In this document: piece by piece, positions 7,160 to 16,565 of the stretch | How positions within the stretch are numbered: the stretch's first letter is position 1 | How the letters are laid out: every line of letters begins with the position of its first letter | Assembly (NCBI GenBank): GCA_947630965.1 | Contig: CANRJO010000011.1 | Location: 1-32,904, forward strand | Source of the DNA: an uncultured Alphaproteobacteria bacterium | GTDB lineage: Bacteria > Pseudomonadota > Alphaproteobacteria > RF32 > CAG-239 | DNA length: 32,904 nt | Reading direction: 5' to 3' | Translations under genes and position numbers: made by a program | The notes under the pieces: model-generated | What the model saw: only the letters and a program-made list of their open reading frames with translations | What the model was told of the DNA's origin: nothing | Databases searched by the model: none

Positions 7160-8815
7160 ATGCCGATAAATTTATCAGTTGCAGACACATCGTTTAATCG
7201 CTTAAAACCGCGGATTGCTGTGATTGGCGTGGGCGGTGGCGGCGGAAATGCCGTTAACAACATGATATCTAAAAATCTTGAAGGTGTGGATTTTATTGTA
7301 GCAAACACCGATGCACAGGCTTTAGCAAATTCTTTAGCAAGCCGTAAAATTCAGCTTGGAATGGAAATCACAAAAGGTCTGGGTGCCGGTGCCCGCCCTG
7401 AAACAGGCAAACTGGCAGCTGAAGAAGCCCAAGAAGAAATTGAAAAAGAATTGGAAGGCGCCAACATGGTCTTTATCACGGCCGGCATGGGCGGTGGCAC
7501 GGGTTCCGGTGCGGCACCAGTTGTGGCAAAAATTGCCAAAGAAAAAGGCATTTTAACAGTTGGTGTGGTTACAAAACCGTTCAGCTTTGAAGGCAAAAAA
7601 CGTATGGAAATTGCTGAATCGGCAGTTGCAAACTTCACAAAAGAAGTGGATAGCATTATCGTTATCCCAAACCAAAACTTATTCCGCATTGCCGATAAAA
7701 ACACCACGCTTGCCGATGCTTTCATTATGGCAGATAATGTGCTTTATTCCGGCGTGCGTTCCATTACGGATCTGATGATTATGCCGGGGCTCATTAACTT
7801 AGATTTTGCCGATATCAAGAGCATTATGCAAGATAAAGGCAAAGCCATTATGGGCACAGGTGAAGCCGAAGGCGAAGATCGTGCCCGCATTGCAGCGGAG
7901 CAGGCTCTTTCCAACCCACTTTTAGATGACTGCAACATGAAAGGCGCCAAAGGTGTACTGATTAACATCACCGGCGGCAACGATATCACGTTAATGGAAA
8001 TTGATGAAGCAGCAAACATCATTCGTGAAGAAGTTGATGAAGATGCAAACATCATTTTCGGTTCCAGTTATGACAATTCTTTAGATGGCAAAATTCGCGT
8101 TTCCATTGTGGTCACGGGCATCAACGGCGGCATAGCCTCTGCACGCCCGCAACCCAAGCCCGCCAAAGAAGATATCCGCATTTATGAGGAAGCGGCGCAA
8201 ACCTTGGCACAACCCGAACCTTTTATTGAAGAAAAATTAGAAATTGAGGAAAAATCAGAAGACTTCCCTCCCCTTGATACTGCAGAAGAAACAAGCGATT
8301 CGTTTGAAGAGGAAGAAGCCCCCGAAGAATCAAACTCTGATTTTTCAAGATTTGAAGATTATGACATGCTTGATAAATCTAAGGCCATGCCCGATGCCCC
8401 GCAAGCCTCAGCTCTTTTCAGCGCCATCATCAACAAATCGCCCGTTTCCACAGAAACAAAAGAACCTTTGGAGCTTTCGGGCTTTTTAAACACTGAACAA
8501 AACATTTTCCAAAGCAAAACATCTATCAACACCATAGAAGAAGAACCGGCACTGTTCCCCGAACAGAATGCTGTCTCCTTTATGCCCAAAACTGAAGAAA
8601 AAGAAGAGGAAGCCCCTATTGAAGTGAGCGGCAAGCCTAACTTTATTGATAAGATTTTAGGCATTTCCAGAGCCCGCAAAAACCGCAAGGAACAATATGT
8701 ATCCCCTGAACCGGTAACCCCTCGCTTTGAAAATGATGATAAAGATGGTTTTGCCTCCTCTAACGATGAAGAAATGGAAAATTTAGATATTCCGTCCTTT
8801 TTAAGAAGAAAATAA
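7160..8815 (+). CDS. ftsZ: Cell division GTPase FtsZ
   Basis: FtsZ is the tubulin-like GTPase that forms the division ring. The GTPase core (about residues 1-325) has [20 protein letters not shown] and the tubulin signature GGGTGSG at 111-117. A long linker rich in Glu, Ser and Pro (about 326-535) is followed by the conserved C-terminal peptide DIPSFLRRK, which binds FtsA and other partners. The 551 residues exceed the ~380 of E. coli but fit alphaproteobacteria, whose linkers are long. GAGGAG precedes the ATG. Last gene of the operon, closed by the terminator at 8834-8860. Confidence 0.98.
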   Translation: MPINLSVADTSFNRLKPRIAVIGVGGGGGNAVNNMISKNLEGVDFIVANTDAQALANSLASRKIQLGMEITKGLGAGARPETGKLAAEEAQEEIEKELEGANMVFITAGMGGGTGSGAAPVVAKIAKEKGILTVGVVTKPFSFEGKKRMEIAESAVANFTKEVDSIIVIPNQNLFRIADKNTTLADAFIMADNVLYSGVRSITDLMIMPGLINLDFADIKSIMQDKGKAIMGTGEAEGEDRARIAAEQALSNPLLDDCNMKGAKGVLINITGGNDITLMEIDEAANIIREEVDEDANIIFGSSYDNSLDGKIRVSIVVTGINGGIASARPQPKPAKEDIRIYEEAAQTLAQPEPFIEEKLEIEEKSEDFPPLDTAEETSDSFEEEEAPEESNSDFSRFEDYDMLDKSKAMPDAPQASALFSAIINKSPVSTETKEPLELSGFLNTEQNIFQSKTSINTIEEEPALFPEQNAVSFMPKTEEKEEEAPIEVSGKPNFIDKILGISRARKNRKEQYVSPEPVTPRFENDDKDGFASSNDEEMENLDIPSFLRRK

Positions 8816-8833
8816 AGCCACATAGAAAAAAAT

Positions 8834-8860
8834 ACCGCCTGAAAAGGCGGTGTTTTTTTT
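8834..8860 (+). terminator. Intrinsic terminator after ftsZ
   Basis: ACCGCCT (8834-8840), loop GAAA, AGGCGGT (8845-8851), then a run of eight T at 8853-8860. An A-rich stretch at 8826-8832 gives a T-rich tail on the other strand, so it may also end the convergent ABC-exporter transcript. Confidence 0.92.
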
Positions 8861-8865
8861 ATGCT

Positions 8866-10647
8866 TTAAGCAATTTGCGTTTTATATAAAGCTGCATAAA
8901 TAGAGTTTTCTTGAGAAATAAGCTCTTGATGCGTCCCTATTTCCACAATCTTACCATAATTGATCACCACAATCTGATCCGCATTTCGCACGGTAGAAAG
9001 GCGGTGCGCAATCACAAGCACTGTCCGATCTTTCATAAGGTTATCAATAGCTTGTTGAACAACGGCCTCTGACTTATTATCCAAAGCCGATGTTGCCTCG
9101 TCTAAAATAACGACAGGTGCATTTTTCACAAACGCCCGCGCAATGGCAATACGTTGTTTCTGCCCACCCGAAAGGCGCACGCCGCGCTCGCCAATTTCAG
9201 TATCAAGACCTTTATCCAAACTCCGAATAAATTCATCTAAACAGGCACACTCTACAGCCTTTTGTAATTTCGCATCAGAAACATCCGTGTGCCCGAGCAA
9301 AATATTTTCCCGTATTGTTCCAGCAAAAAGGAAATTATCCTGAAACACAATCGCAATCTGATCACGCAAAGACTGCAAATCTAAATCACGCACATCTTGT
9401 CCGTCAATCAAGATTTTACCGGAACTGACATCATAAAAACGGGGCAACAAATTCACCAAAGTCGTCTTACCACCGCCGGAATTTCCGACAAACGCAATTG
9501 TTTTACCACATTCAATTTTGAGGTTAATATTTTTAAGCACCGGTTTATGCGGTAAATACTCAAAACAAACATTTTGATATTCAATGCCTTTTTTAATGGT
9601 TTCAATCTTCAGAGCATCCGGTTTGTTATGAATGGCAGGAATAGACTCCAAAAGCCCGAAAACGCGTTCTATGGCCATTAGAGCCATTTGAACGGCATTA
9701 TAATTGTTTCCGATAGATTTGATGGGGTTATAAAGCATAACCAACGCCGTAATAAAGGAAACAAAATTACCAGCAGTCATATGCTCTGTCACAATCAAAT
9801 AACTACCAAGCCAAATAACAGCGGCAATACCCAATGAAACAATAAAGTGCATCAAAGGCGAGAGCATCCCCGTGCGTTGTACCATTTTCATACCAAGCTT
9901 AAACACCGAATGAAGCGTATCCCGAAAGCGGGCATTTTGATAATCATACAAATTATACGAGGTCACCACGCGGTTGCCGTTGAAAGTTTCATTATAATGA
10001 GTCATCACGGCGGCACCTGAAAAGATTGTTTTATTCATCACCGAGCGAATTCTGCGCTTCACCGTTGTTAAGGGGTAAAGCGCCCCCAAAAGAACCAAAA
10101 CTGCCACAAGGGCAAGCTGCCACGAATTATAAAACAAAACACCAATAAGAGAAAGGGAAGAAAAAAGACGCGTTGTAAAAAGTTTAAGGTTAGAAAGTAA
10201 ACCGCTGCAGGCCATATCAACATCGTTATTAAAGCGGAACAAAACATCACCCGAATTCATTTTATCAAAATAAGCGGCATTATAATGCATAAGTTTATCA
10301 AAAAGCTTCATTTTCACATCTTGCGCAATCTTTTGCCCAACCCACGTATTTAAATATGTGGCGGTATAATTAAGCAAGCTTTGGATACAACTGAAAATAA
10401 CAATCAAAAGTGGAATTAAGGCTGTTTTGCTTGGTGCTGTGGTTTGTTGCTCTAACATCACAACATCCATATAAGGTTTTAAAGACCAAGCAATCACAGC
10501 ATCCATGGAGCCAATCGGAATAGTAATAAGTACCGCAACAATAGCCCGAAACCAATAGGGTTTCACATAAGGCAAAATCTTACAATAATTCCGTACCAGA
10601 TAAAGATTTTTGACTTTATTTTCCAACAAAGCTAAAAAATTTTTCAT
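8866..10647 (-). CDS. MsbA-like ABC exporter (fused permease and ATPase)
   Basis: A half-transporter of 593 residues expected to act as a homodimer in the inner membrane. Six membrane helices span about residues 30-330. The nucleotide-binding domain has Walker A GNSGGGKTT (388-396), signature LSGGQ (492-496), Walker B VVILDEATSALD (512-523) and the H-loop AHRLST. Length and layout match the lipid-flippase/multidrug MsbA family; the substrate cannot be told from sequence. It lies 63 bases downstream of smpB and probably belongs to the same transcript. AAGGAA precedes the ATG at 10647. A lipid A precursor is one reasonable substrate given the envelope genes nearby, but no lpxK is adjacent. Confidence 0.9.
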   Translation of the reverse strand: MKNFLALLENKVKNLYLVRNYCKILPYVKPYWFRAIVAVLITIPIGSMDAVIAWSLKPYMDVVMLEQQTTAPSKTALIPLLIVIFSCIQSLLNYTATYLNTWVGQKIAQDVKMKLFDKLMHYNAAYFDKMNSGDVLFRFNNDVDMACSGLLSNLKLFTTRLFSSLSLIGVLFYNSWQLALVAVLVLLGALYPLTTVKRRIRSVMNKTIFSGAAVMTHYNETFNGNRVVTSYNLYDYQNARFRDTLHSVFKLGMKMVQRTGMLSPLMHFIVSLGIAAVIWLGSYLIVTEHMTAGNFVSFITALVMLYNPIKSIGNNYNAVQMALMAIERVFGLLESIPAIHNKPDALKIETIKKGIEYQNVCFEYLPHKPVLKNINLKIECGKTIAFVGNSGGGKTTLVNLLPRFYDVSSGKILIDGQDVRDLDLQSLRDQIAIVFQDNFLFAGTIRENILLGHTDVSDAKLQKAVECACLDEFIRSLDKGLDTEIGERGVRLSGGQKQRIAIARAFVKNAPVVILDEATSALDNKSEAVVQQAIDNLMKDRTVLVIAHRLSTVRNADQIVVINYGKIVEIGTHQELISQENSIYAALYKTQIA

Positions 10648-10710
10648 TCATTTTTCCTTCCGGAGCTAATCTAACTAATTTTTTTTCGCTTTGCAAATCT
10701 TTTTATAAAA

Positions 10711-11190
10711 TTACGCAGACAAGTAGCGAGCTTTATCACGTTGCCAATCACGCTCTTTAATTGCCTCGCGCTTATCATAAAGTTTTTTGCCGTGCCCGAG
10801 AGCAACTTCAAGCTTGGCTCGCCCATTGTCATCAAAAAAGAGCTTAACGGCAACAAGCGTTGAGCCTTTGCGGGCAAGGCCATTGATAATTTTGATCATT
10901 TCCCTTTTCTTGAGCAGAAGCTTCCGCGGACGCTTTTCTTCGTGGCTTTCGTAACCTTTGTTAGCATATTCGGCAATAAACATATTGAGCATAAAAATTT
11001 CGCCGTTTTTATCCACCCCGTAAGCATCATTGATATTGGCATGCCCAAGCCGGAGCGACTTCACTTCCGTCCCTGAAAGCACCAATCCCGCCACGAAATT
11101 TTCCTCTAACACATAATCAAAGTGTGCACGTCGATTAACTGTGACAACACCTTTTGAAATATACGCAGATTTTGCTGTTTTTTTGATCAT
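10711..11190 (-). CDS. smpB: SsrA-binding protein SmpB
   Basis: SmpB binds tmRNA and brings it to stalled ribosomes for trans-translation. The 159-residue protein carries the family pattern: an N-terminal NRRAHFDYVLEENFVAGLVL, then GTEVKSLR with the following DAYG, the basic RPRKLLLKKREM, and a C-terminal GKKLYDKREAIKERDWQRDK tail that enters the mRNA channel. Its ATG overlaps the TGA of the bactofilin gene (ATGA), which implies translational coupling. The tmRNA gene itself is not in the window. Confidence 0.97.
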   Translation of the reverse strand: MIKKTAKSAYISKGVVTVNRRAHFDYVLEENFVAGLVLSGTEVKSLRLGHANINDAYGVDKNGEIFMLNMFIAEYANKGYESHEEKRPRKLLLKKREMIKIINGLARKGSTLVAVKLFFDDNGRAKLEVALGHGKKLYDKREAIKERDWQRDKARYLSA

Positions 11191-11627
11191 GACCGATGTT
11201 GTGTATAACCGCTAGCAACACGAATCGGGGTCACGACACCCCTGTTTTCTTCTGCCTTAGGCTGATGAATACACTTACCTTCAATAAAAGCGCCCGGTTC
11301 CACTGTTAAAGATTGATGACAAAGATCACCAAGCAAATGCGCTGACGCCGCCAAAAAAACATTATCAGCTTGCGCCTGCCCCTGCAAAGAGCCGTAAATG
11401 CTTAAATTTTTAGCCTGAATTTTACCCGTGATCAGCCCTCGGGTACCGATAATCAGCTCTTGACAAACAATGTTACCTTCCAGTTGCCCGTCAATTTGGA
11501 TCACATCAGCGTTCAAAATATCACCCTTAATTTTAGCACCCGCACTCACAATGCTCGGCACAGGACGACGTGAGCCGCGTCTGATTTTAGCCAATTTCAA
11601 AGAACATTTACGCACAAAATTTTTCAT
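11187..11627 (-). CDS. Bactofilin-family cytoskeletal protein
   Basis: Bactofilins form nucleotide-independent filaments that place cell-wall enzymes, as BacA in Caulobacter and CcmA in Helicobacter. The 146-residue protein has a basic N-terminal tail (residues 1-25), then a beta-helix core with repeated short strands and glycine turns (GAKIKGDILNADVIQIDGQL, GTRGLITGKIQAKNLSIYGS), ending near residue 125 with a disordered tail. Its direct upstream neighbour is an M23 endopeptidase with 11 bases between them; this pairing is recurrent in known bactofilin systems and suggests shape control. AAAGGAAAA lies before the ATG and overlaps the end of the peptidase gene. Confidence 0.92.
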   Translation of the reverse strand: MKNFVRKCSLKLAKIRRGSRRPVPSIVSAGAKIKGDILNADVIQIDGQLEGNIVCQELIIGTRGLITGKIQAKNLSIYGSLQGQAQADNVFLAASAHLLGDLCHQSLTVEPGAFIEGKCIHQPKAEENRGVVTPIRVASGYTQHRS

Positions 11628-11638
11628 AGCATTTTCCT

Positions 11639-12868
11639 TTACAACTGAGCCTTAACAAAAGCCATCGGGTCAACATTAACCCCGTTATAAATAACCTCGT
11701 AATGCAGATGTGGACCGGTTGATCTGCCGGTTGAGCCGACTTCCGCAATCGCTTCGCCGACCTTCACCTGTTGTCCTTTTTTCACATAATACTTATTAAG
11801 ATGCCCGTAACGGGTTTTAAAGCCGTTACCATGGTCAATTTCAACCAAATTGCCATAACCTGAAGCCCATCCGGCACGGACAACCTTGCCATTGGCCATG
11901 GTCTTAACGGTATTCCCCTTATTGCTCGCTAAATCCACACCTTTATGACGTGCCGACTTACTGTTAAACGGATCCGAGCGCCGCCCGAACGGCGAACTCA
12001 GCCAATAGCTCCATACGGGTTTACCGAGAGGAACAGATTGCATCACGGTTTTATAATAATCCACATTATTGATCTTGGTAAAAACTTCTTGGAGTTTTTT
12101 GGAAATTTCCTCATTATTCACCGCGGGCACATCGGGTTCAAACGTACCGCCCGTATTGTTTTTCTTGCTATTGGCGAGCGGATTGAAATATTTATTTTGC
12201 CGCTTGATAGATTTATTAATGGAAGAAATGGTCGCCTTAATCTTATTCATTTCCTGATCCGAGAGCTTTTCAACCTGTTGCAAAATTTCCATTTCAGAAT
12301 TTTCAAGCTTACTAAGGCTATCTTCCAAAACACCGATTTTTGCCATCAGCTCACTACGTTCGGAAAGCGCTCTATCTCGTTGCAATAAGGCATCGCGCAT
12401 GGTAAGTTTTTCTTCCACTTCTTCAGTGGAAACCCACTCATTCGTATCAGTAATCTGGCGGATTTTATCTTCCATGACTTGCGCTTGTTTTTTATAGCGG
12501 TTCAGCTCGGTTTCATCCACCAAATTCCCCTCGTCTATCAAATTAAACATAGAGCTGATGTTGCGATGTATCGCCACAAAATCAGTCATCAAATCAACAT
12601 AAGCACCACGCGTTTGGCTCAATTCCTGATCTTTAAACGAGATAATCTGCCCGGATTTTGTATACATATAGTTAGAATACGCGCTCCAACCACCCACAAC
12701 AATCAAGAGCAGAATCAAAAAGATTTGCAGGCGCGAAGAAATATTAAACACTTTGGCCCGTCCGCCGCTCCTGAAAATAATCTCTTTTTGAGAGAAAAAG
12801 GGCTTACGGACGCCATAGTGCGCCATAGAGGGCTTCTTCAGCTTTATTTTCCGTACCTTACGAATCAT
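11639..12868 (-). CDS. Membrane-anchored M23 peptidoglycan endopeptidase
   Basis: A wall hydrolase that likely cuts peptide cross-links in the periplasm. From ATG 12868 the protein has 409 residues: a basic cytoplasmic N-terminus (1-44), one membrane helix (about 45-65), a long coiled coil (about 115-225), a linker, and a C-terminal LytM domain. Zinc and catalytic residues are all present: HKGVD (H308, D312), GHL (H356) and HLHYEV (H387, H389), so this is an active-type enzyme rather than an EnvC/NlpD-like degenerate one. A TTG nine bases further upstream is possible but lacks a ribosome binding site. The order peptidase-bactofilin matches known cell-shape modules. Confidence 0.92.
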   Translation of the reverse strand: MIRKVRKIKLKKPSMAHYGVRKPFFSQKEIIFRSGGRAKVFNISSRLQIFLILLLIVVGGWSAYSNYMYTKSGQIISFKDQELSQTRGAYVDLMTDFVAIHRNISSMFNLIDEGNLVDETELNRYKKQAQVMEDKIRQITDTNEWVSTEEVEEKLTMRDALLQRDRALSERSELMAKIGVLEDSLSKLENSEMEILQQVEKLSDQEMNKIKATISSINKSIKRQNKYFNPLANSKKNNTGGTFEPDVPAVNNEEISKKLQEVFTKINNVDYYKTVMQSVPLGKPVWSYWLSSPFGRRSDPFNSKSARHKGVDLASNKGNTVKTMANGKVVRAGWASGYGNLVEIDHGNGFKTRYGHLNKYYVKKGQQVKVGEAIAEVGSTGRSTGPHLHYEVIYNGVNVDPMAFVKAQL

Positions 12869-12945
12869 AAATAACAAACCAAATCAATAAATTAAAAAAT
12901 TATTTAGGGCATCATAACAGTTTTTTCAGCCAAATGCAAAATATT

Positions 12946-13275
12946 TTATTGAGTTACTAAATCTTTATCCAAAACAACAAATTCATTTGGGTGAACCATA
13001 TTCAAAACAATATGGGCGCGTTCATCAAGCATATCCAGATCCAAACTATCTGAAGATAAAAGCTCAACTTTTTCTTCCCAATGTTGCTTTTCCTGATCAT
13101 ATTTTTCCAAGACCTGACGCGCTTCGGCAACTTCATTTGTCAAGGCAAAATAGCGTATTAAGCCACGTTCGCCTTTAACAGCGTAAAAACTAAAATAAAT
13201 AAACGTCAGAATAACAATAAAGAGATATCCTGAAGAAAGTTTAATTTTAGGGCTAACACGGTTTGTCAAATCCAT
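12946..13275 (-). CDS. FtsB/DivIC-like septum formation initiator
   Basis: A 109-residue protein with a short basic N-terminus, one membrane helix (about residues 15-35, GYLFIVILTFIYFSFYAV), a coiled coil (about 45-75) and a short C-terminal part (LDLDMLDERAHIVLNMVHPNEFV). This is the architecture of FtsB/DivIC, which joins FtsL and FtsQ in the divisome. ATG 13275 is chosen because GCAGGTGA lies about 6 bases upstream; the open frame extends to 13395 but that part is not protein-like. The M23 gene follows after 77 bases. Confidence 0.85.
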   Translation of the reverse strand: MDLTNRVSPKIKLSSGYLFIVILTFIYFSFYAVKGERGLIRYFALTNEVAEARQVLEKYDQEKQHWEEKVELLSSDSLDLDMLDERAHIVLNMVHPNEFVVLDKDLVTQ

Positions 13276-13365
13276 TTTTTTCACCTGCATAACACATAAT
13301 AACTGATGCCTAAAGAAAATTATACACTGATGATGGTTAAAATTTGGTTTAGGGATTTTAAAATC

Positions 13366-13400
13366 AAAAAAAATGCCTTGAAACAAAGCGTTCAAGACAT
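13366..13400 (-). terminator. Intrinsic terminator after the outer-membrane protein gene
   Basis: On the minus strand, ATGTCTTGAA (13400-13391) pairs with TTCAAGGCAT (13382-13373), with one G-U pair and an 8-base loop, followed by a T-run (13373-13366). It separates the outer-membrane gene from the FtsB-like gene, although it lies inside the upstream extension of the latter's open frame, which further supports the shorter start at 13275. Confidence 0.8.
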
Positions 13401-13423
13401 TTCTTGATGAAACAGCCGAAGTT

Positions 13424-13987
13424 TTAGAAAGAATATCTTAAACCGGCGGTCACTTCTTTAAGATTGTTCAGGCGAGCCATACCGATGTATGTATAGCGGC
13501 CCATTACACGTGCGGCAATATGCTCATTAAAGTCATATTGCATACCAATACCGGCGCGGTAACCGATTCTTTCCTGGTGCTTACTTGTCACATCAGGATA
13601 CTGGAAACGGACGCGATAGTTTGCCATACCGAGAGAGCCGAGGAAGTTAAAGCCACTGCACCAAACGGGCGCATAAGCATACAGATCGGCACCATAGGCT
13701 AAAAATTCGCTTTTATACTGACCATCATCGCCTCTGCTTTTTCTCTCACCAGATTGCTGATAGAAAGCTTCCAAGCCGAGGTAATCATACATTCTGATAC
13801 CAAGGTTCACGGCACCGGAATTATAGCTGTCTTTCATGACCCGGGCTCTGCCACCGAATTTGGCATACGAATAGACATAATCCGCACCAATATAAGGCTC
13901 ATATTCTTGAAGTCCTTCAAAATAAGCCGCATTTGCATTCATAGCGATAACGCTTGCAACACCGGCTAGCAATAAAGTTTTTTTCAT
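13424..13987 (-). CDS. Small outer-membrane beta-barrel protein
   Basis: The 187-residue precursor has a clear signal peptide (1-20, ending NANA before AYFEG). The mature ~167 residues alternate polar and aromatic residues in about eight strands and end in Phe (AGLRYSF), the classic C-terminal signal for BAM-assisted insertion. Size and layout fit the eight-strand OmpX/OmpA-barrel/Opa-like surface antigens. I cannot assign a specific function. AGGAG lies before the ATG. It has its own terminator and faces an intergenic region shared with the divergent uracil-DNA glycosylase operon. Confidence 0.85.
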   Translation of the reverse strand: MKKTLLLAGVASVIAMNANAAYFEGLQEYEPYIGADYVYSYAKFGGRARVMKDSYNSGAVNLGIRMYDYLGLEAFYQQSGERKSRGDDGQYKSEFLAYGADLYAYAPVWCSGFNFLGSLGMANYRVRFQYPDVTSKHQERIGYRAGIGMQYDFNEHIAARVMGRYTYIGMARLNNLKEVTAGLRYSF

Positions 13988-13998
13988 AATTTAAACTC

Positions 13999-14012
13999 CT
14001 ATTTATAAATAG
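13999..14012. promoter_or_regulatory. 14-base palindrome upstream of the outer-membrane protein gene
   Basis: CTATTTATAAATAG is a perfect palindrome lying 12 bases upstream of the outer-membrane protein start and overlapping the edge of its ribosome binding site. It could be an operator or an mRNA hairpin covering the Shine-Dalgarno. AT-rich palindromes of this length can arise by chance. Confidence 0.3.
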
Positions 14013-14161
14013 TCTTTTTCATTAATCCTTAAGTCACCTAAAGTATTACGAAACTTTAACGGTAACACTTCGGTTGTGTATATATGATGTAAAAAATGGT
14101 TTTAAATAGTGCATTAAAAAAAATTTATGTTAAAATGATAAAAAAATTGGAGAAAAATAAG

Positions 14162-14806
14162 ATGTCATATTGTCCGCCGGAAAAAGATTGCTCTTTATGC
14201 CCGCGTTTAGTGGCTTTCAGAACACAAAACAAGCAAAAATTTCCACATTATTATAACGGGGCGGTAGAGTCGTTTGGCTCGTTAGAAGCGCCAATTTTGG
14301 TGGTGGGATTAGCCCCCGGCTTAAACGGTGCCAACCAAACAAACCGCCCATTTACGAACGATTATGCCGGCGATATTTTATATCCAGCATTAAAAAAATT
14401 CGGCTTTGCAGTAGGGGATTATCAAAAACGCAAAGATGACGGCTTTGAACTTAAAAATGTGCGCGTAACAAATGCCGTGCGTTGCGTGCCGCCCCAAAAT
14501 AAAGTCACAGGCGATGAAATCCAAACTTGCGGATGCTTTTTAAAAGCCGAAATTGAATCTATGCCGAATCTGCAAATTATTCTTTCCTTAGGGGCGGTGT
14601 CGCACAACGCGGTTTTAAAGGCGCTTCATATCAAACAATCCGCCTTTCACTTTGCGCACGGGATAAAACATTTGTTGCCGAATGGGCAGATTTTGATTGA
14701 TTCGTACCACACCTCGCGCTACAACATCAACACTGGTGTTTTAACAACAGAGATGTTTGAACAAATTATCAAAATGGTGCAAGAGACCTTAAATGAAAAA
14801 AATTAA
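14162..14806 (+). CDS. Family 5 (UDGb-type) uracil-DNA glycosylase
   Basis: It should remove uracil and possibly other deaminated bases from DNA. From ATG 14162 the protein has 214 residues. The signatures are GLAPGLNGANQTNRPFTNDY (motif A; Ala rather than Asn/Asp at the activating position, typical of family 5) and DSYHTSRYNINTG (motif B). Cysteines in CSLCPRL and in CVPPQNKVTGDEIQTC match the four ligands of the iron-sulfur cluster of families 4 and 5. GGAGA lies 8 bases before this ATG, which makes it better than the in-frame upstream ATG at 14096. Its end overlaps the next gene by 14 bases. Confidence 0.9.
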   Translation: MSYCPPEKDCSLCPRLVAFRTQNKQKFPHYYNGAVESFGSLEAPILVVGLAPGLNGANQTNRPFTNDYAGDILYPALKKFGFAVGDYQKRKDDGFELKNVRVTNAVRCVPPQNKVTGDEIQTCGCFLKAEIESMPNLQIILSLGAVSHNAVLKALHIKQSAFHFAHGIKHLLPNGQILIDSYHTSRYNINTGVLTTEMFEQIIKMVQETLNEKN

Positions 14807-16520
14807 AACTTTAAGCTATATTTTATTTGTGTTTGTGGCATCTGTATTGTTTTTTGCAACATTTACCGCCACGCTAATTTGGGGCAAATTCAGCTTTGAG
14901 CAAGCACTTATTCATACAAACACCACGGGCGTGCCGAAAGTGCTTGTTTATAAAATGCTAGCGGGCGCGTTGTTACCAAGCTTGGTTTTGCTCTCTTTGG
15001 CGTCTTTTTACAAAAAGAGTCGGCGGATAATCTTACTTTTAAGCGTGATAGGGCTTATTTGGAGCGCTTATAAAACCTCTGTTGTTCAATACGTTTTAAA
15101 TAATTTTCAAGAAACAGAAATTTATAAAAACGAATATGTTTATCCTTTAAAAACAACGTTTCAATTCCCCGCACAAAAACGGAATTTGATTGTTTTGTAT
15201 ATGGAATCTTTTGAAGATCTGCCTTATTTGAAAGAAATTGAGGCTTTACCGGACGGCGTGTCGTTTGACGGCTTTTGGCAATTACCCGATTCGTCATATA
15301 CAATTTCTGCTATGGTGCAGGGTTTTTGTGCTATCCCCTACATTGTTAAACCGGCGCAAAATTTTGAGAGTATGCAAAATTTTCTTTCCAAAGCCGTTTG
15401 TTACCCTGAAATTTTACAAAATAACGGCTACGAAACGAGCTTTTTGAAAGCTTTTGAGCTAGATTTTACGCGAACGGGCACATTTCTAAAACTTCATGGT
15501 TTCAATGAAGCCATCGGCAAAGAGACCCTTGATGAATCTTATCCGACATTCGTCCCCAAAAGCTCTTGGGGTTTGGCTGATCGTGATTTATATGAAATCG
15601 CCAAAAAGAAAATAACGGACTTGAGCAAACAAAAAAAGCCTTTTTTATTTGCGATGCTAACGTTGGACACGCATTTTCCAATGGAATATTTGGATGAAAA
15701 ATGCGCCAATCAATTTCATGACGAAAGAGATGTGAACATTTGCGCCGATCAAATGGCGGCAGATTTTGTGCGTTGGATTCAAGGGCAAGATTTTTATGAA
15801 AATACAACCGTGGTTGTTTTGGGCGATCATCCGTCTTATCTTTCAGAAGATGAAAATCGGCAAATTTTTAACCGCTTTTTCAACATGGCGCCCGAAAATT
15901 TAGTTAAACCGCATCAATGGACAACGCTTGACATCGCGCCAACAATTTTAAATGCGATTGGGGTTAAAATGCCTGAAAATGCTTTTGGCTTAGGGCGCTC
16001 CATATTTGCAGAAAAGCCGACACTTTTAGAAAGATACGGCAAACCTTTAGGACGTGAAATTCGAAAATCTTCGCCCGAATACGCACATTTTGAAGAAAAA
16101 AGCATTAAAAACAATCCGCTTTATAAGCCTTATCCCGTTTGGGGCGAAAATATCGTTTCGGCTGAAAAGCTTTCAAAATTTGCGACCTTTTTTAAGGAAG
16201 TGATGGGTGTTTTTTATCTGGACACGCTTTCTTTTACTTTGCCAGAGGTTTCAACACAAACGTTGATTTTAGATTTTGATTTTCAGATTATGTTTACGGC
16301 AAAAGACAAAAAAGAAATCAAAATTTTTGCAAACGGAACGGAAATTGCTTCAAAGGTGTATTCTGCTTTTGAAAAACAACCTTTTCACATTCAAGCCAAA
16401 ATTCCAGCGAATGTTGTAAAAGATAAAAAGCTTTTGCTTGAAATCAAAAGCGATGCCTTGGGCTTTACGCCGGTAGCAAGCGGCATCGGGTTAATAAATT
16501 TCAGCATTGATCCTGATTGA
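14793..16520 (+). CDS. OpgB/LtaS-like sulfatase-fold membrane transferase
   Basis: The 575-residue protein has three N-terminal membrane helices (about 7-29, 50-71, 78-95) and a periplasmic sulfatase-superfamily domain. The alkaline-phosphatase-like metal site is visible: E138 in LYMESFED, T170 in SSYTISAMVQGFC as likely nucleophile, LADRDLY, TLDTHFP and VVLGDHPS. This is the pattern of phosphoglycerol transferases (OpgB) and LTA synthases, which move phospho-alcohols from lipids to glycans. About 120 C-terminal residues form a beta-rich extra region. Downstream genes for a CDP-alcohol transferase and a choline-kinase-fold protein fit a role in phospho-substituent chemistry of the envelope, but the substrate is unknown. 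A phosphoethanolamine transferase is an alternative. Confidence 0.8.
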   Translation: MKKIKTLSYILFVFVASVLFFATFTATLIWGKFSFEQALIHTNTTGVPKVLVYKMLAGALLPSLVLLSLASFYKKSRRIILLLSVIGLIWSAYKTSVVQYVLNNFQETEIYKNEYVYPLKTTFQFPAQKRNLIVLYMESFEDLPYLKEIEALPDGVSFDGFWQLPDSSYTISAMVQGFCAIPYIVKPAQNFESMQNFLSKAVCYPEILQNNGYETSFLKAFELDFTRTGTFLKLHGFNEAIGKETLDESYPTFVPKSSWGLADRDLYEIAKKKITDLSKQKKPFLFAMLTLDTHFPMEYLDEKCANQFHDERDVNICADQMAADFVRWIQGQDFYENTTVVVLGDHPSYLSEDENRQIFNRFFNMAPENLVKPHQWTTLDIAPTILNAIGVKMPENAFGLGRSIFAEKPTLLERYGKPLGREIRKSSPEYAHFEEKSIKNNPLYKPYPVWGENIVSAEKLSKFATFFKEVMGVFYLDTLSFTLPEVSTQTLILDFDFQIMFTAKDKKEIKIFANGTEIASKVYSAFEKQPFHIQAKIPANVVKDKKLLLEIKSDALGFTPVASGIGLINFSIDPD

Positions 16521-16565
16521 AAAGTGTGACAAACGGCTTATTTCTGAAATCAACAGGAGAAGCCC

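Noticed and set aside
13276-13395. N-terminal extension of the FtsB-like protein
   Set aside because: The extension runs through the terminator hairpin of the outer-membrane protein gene and lacks a ribosome binding site; ATG 13275 has GCAGGTGA upstream.
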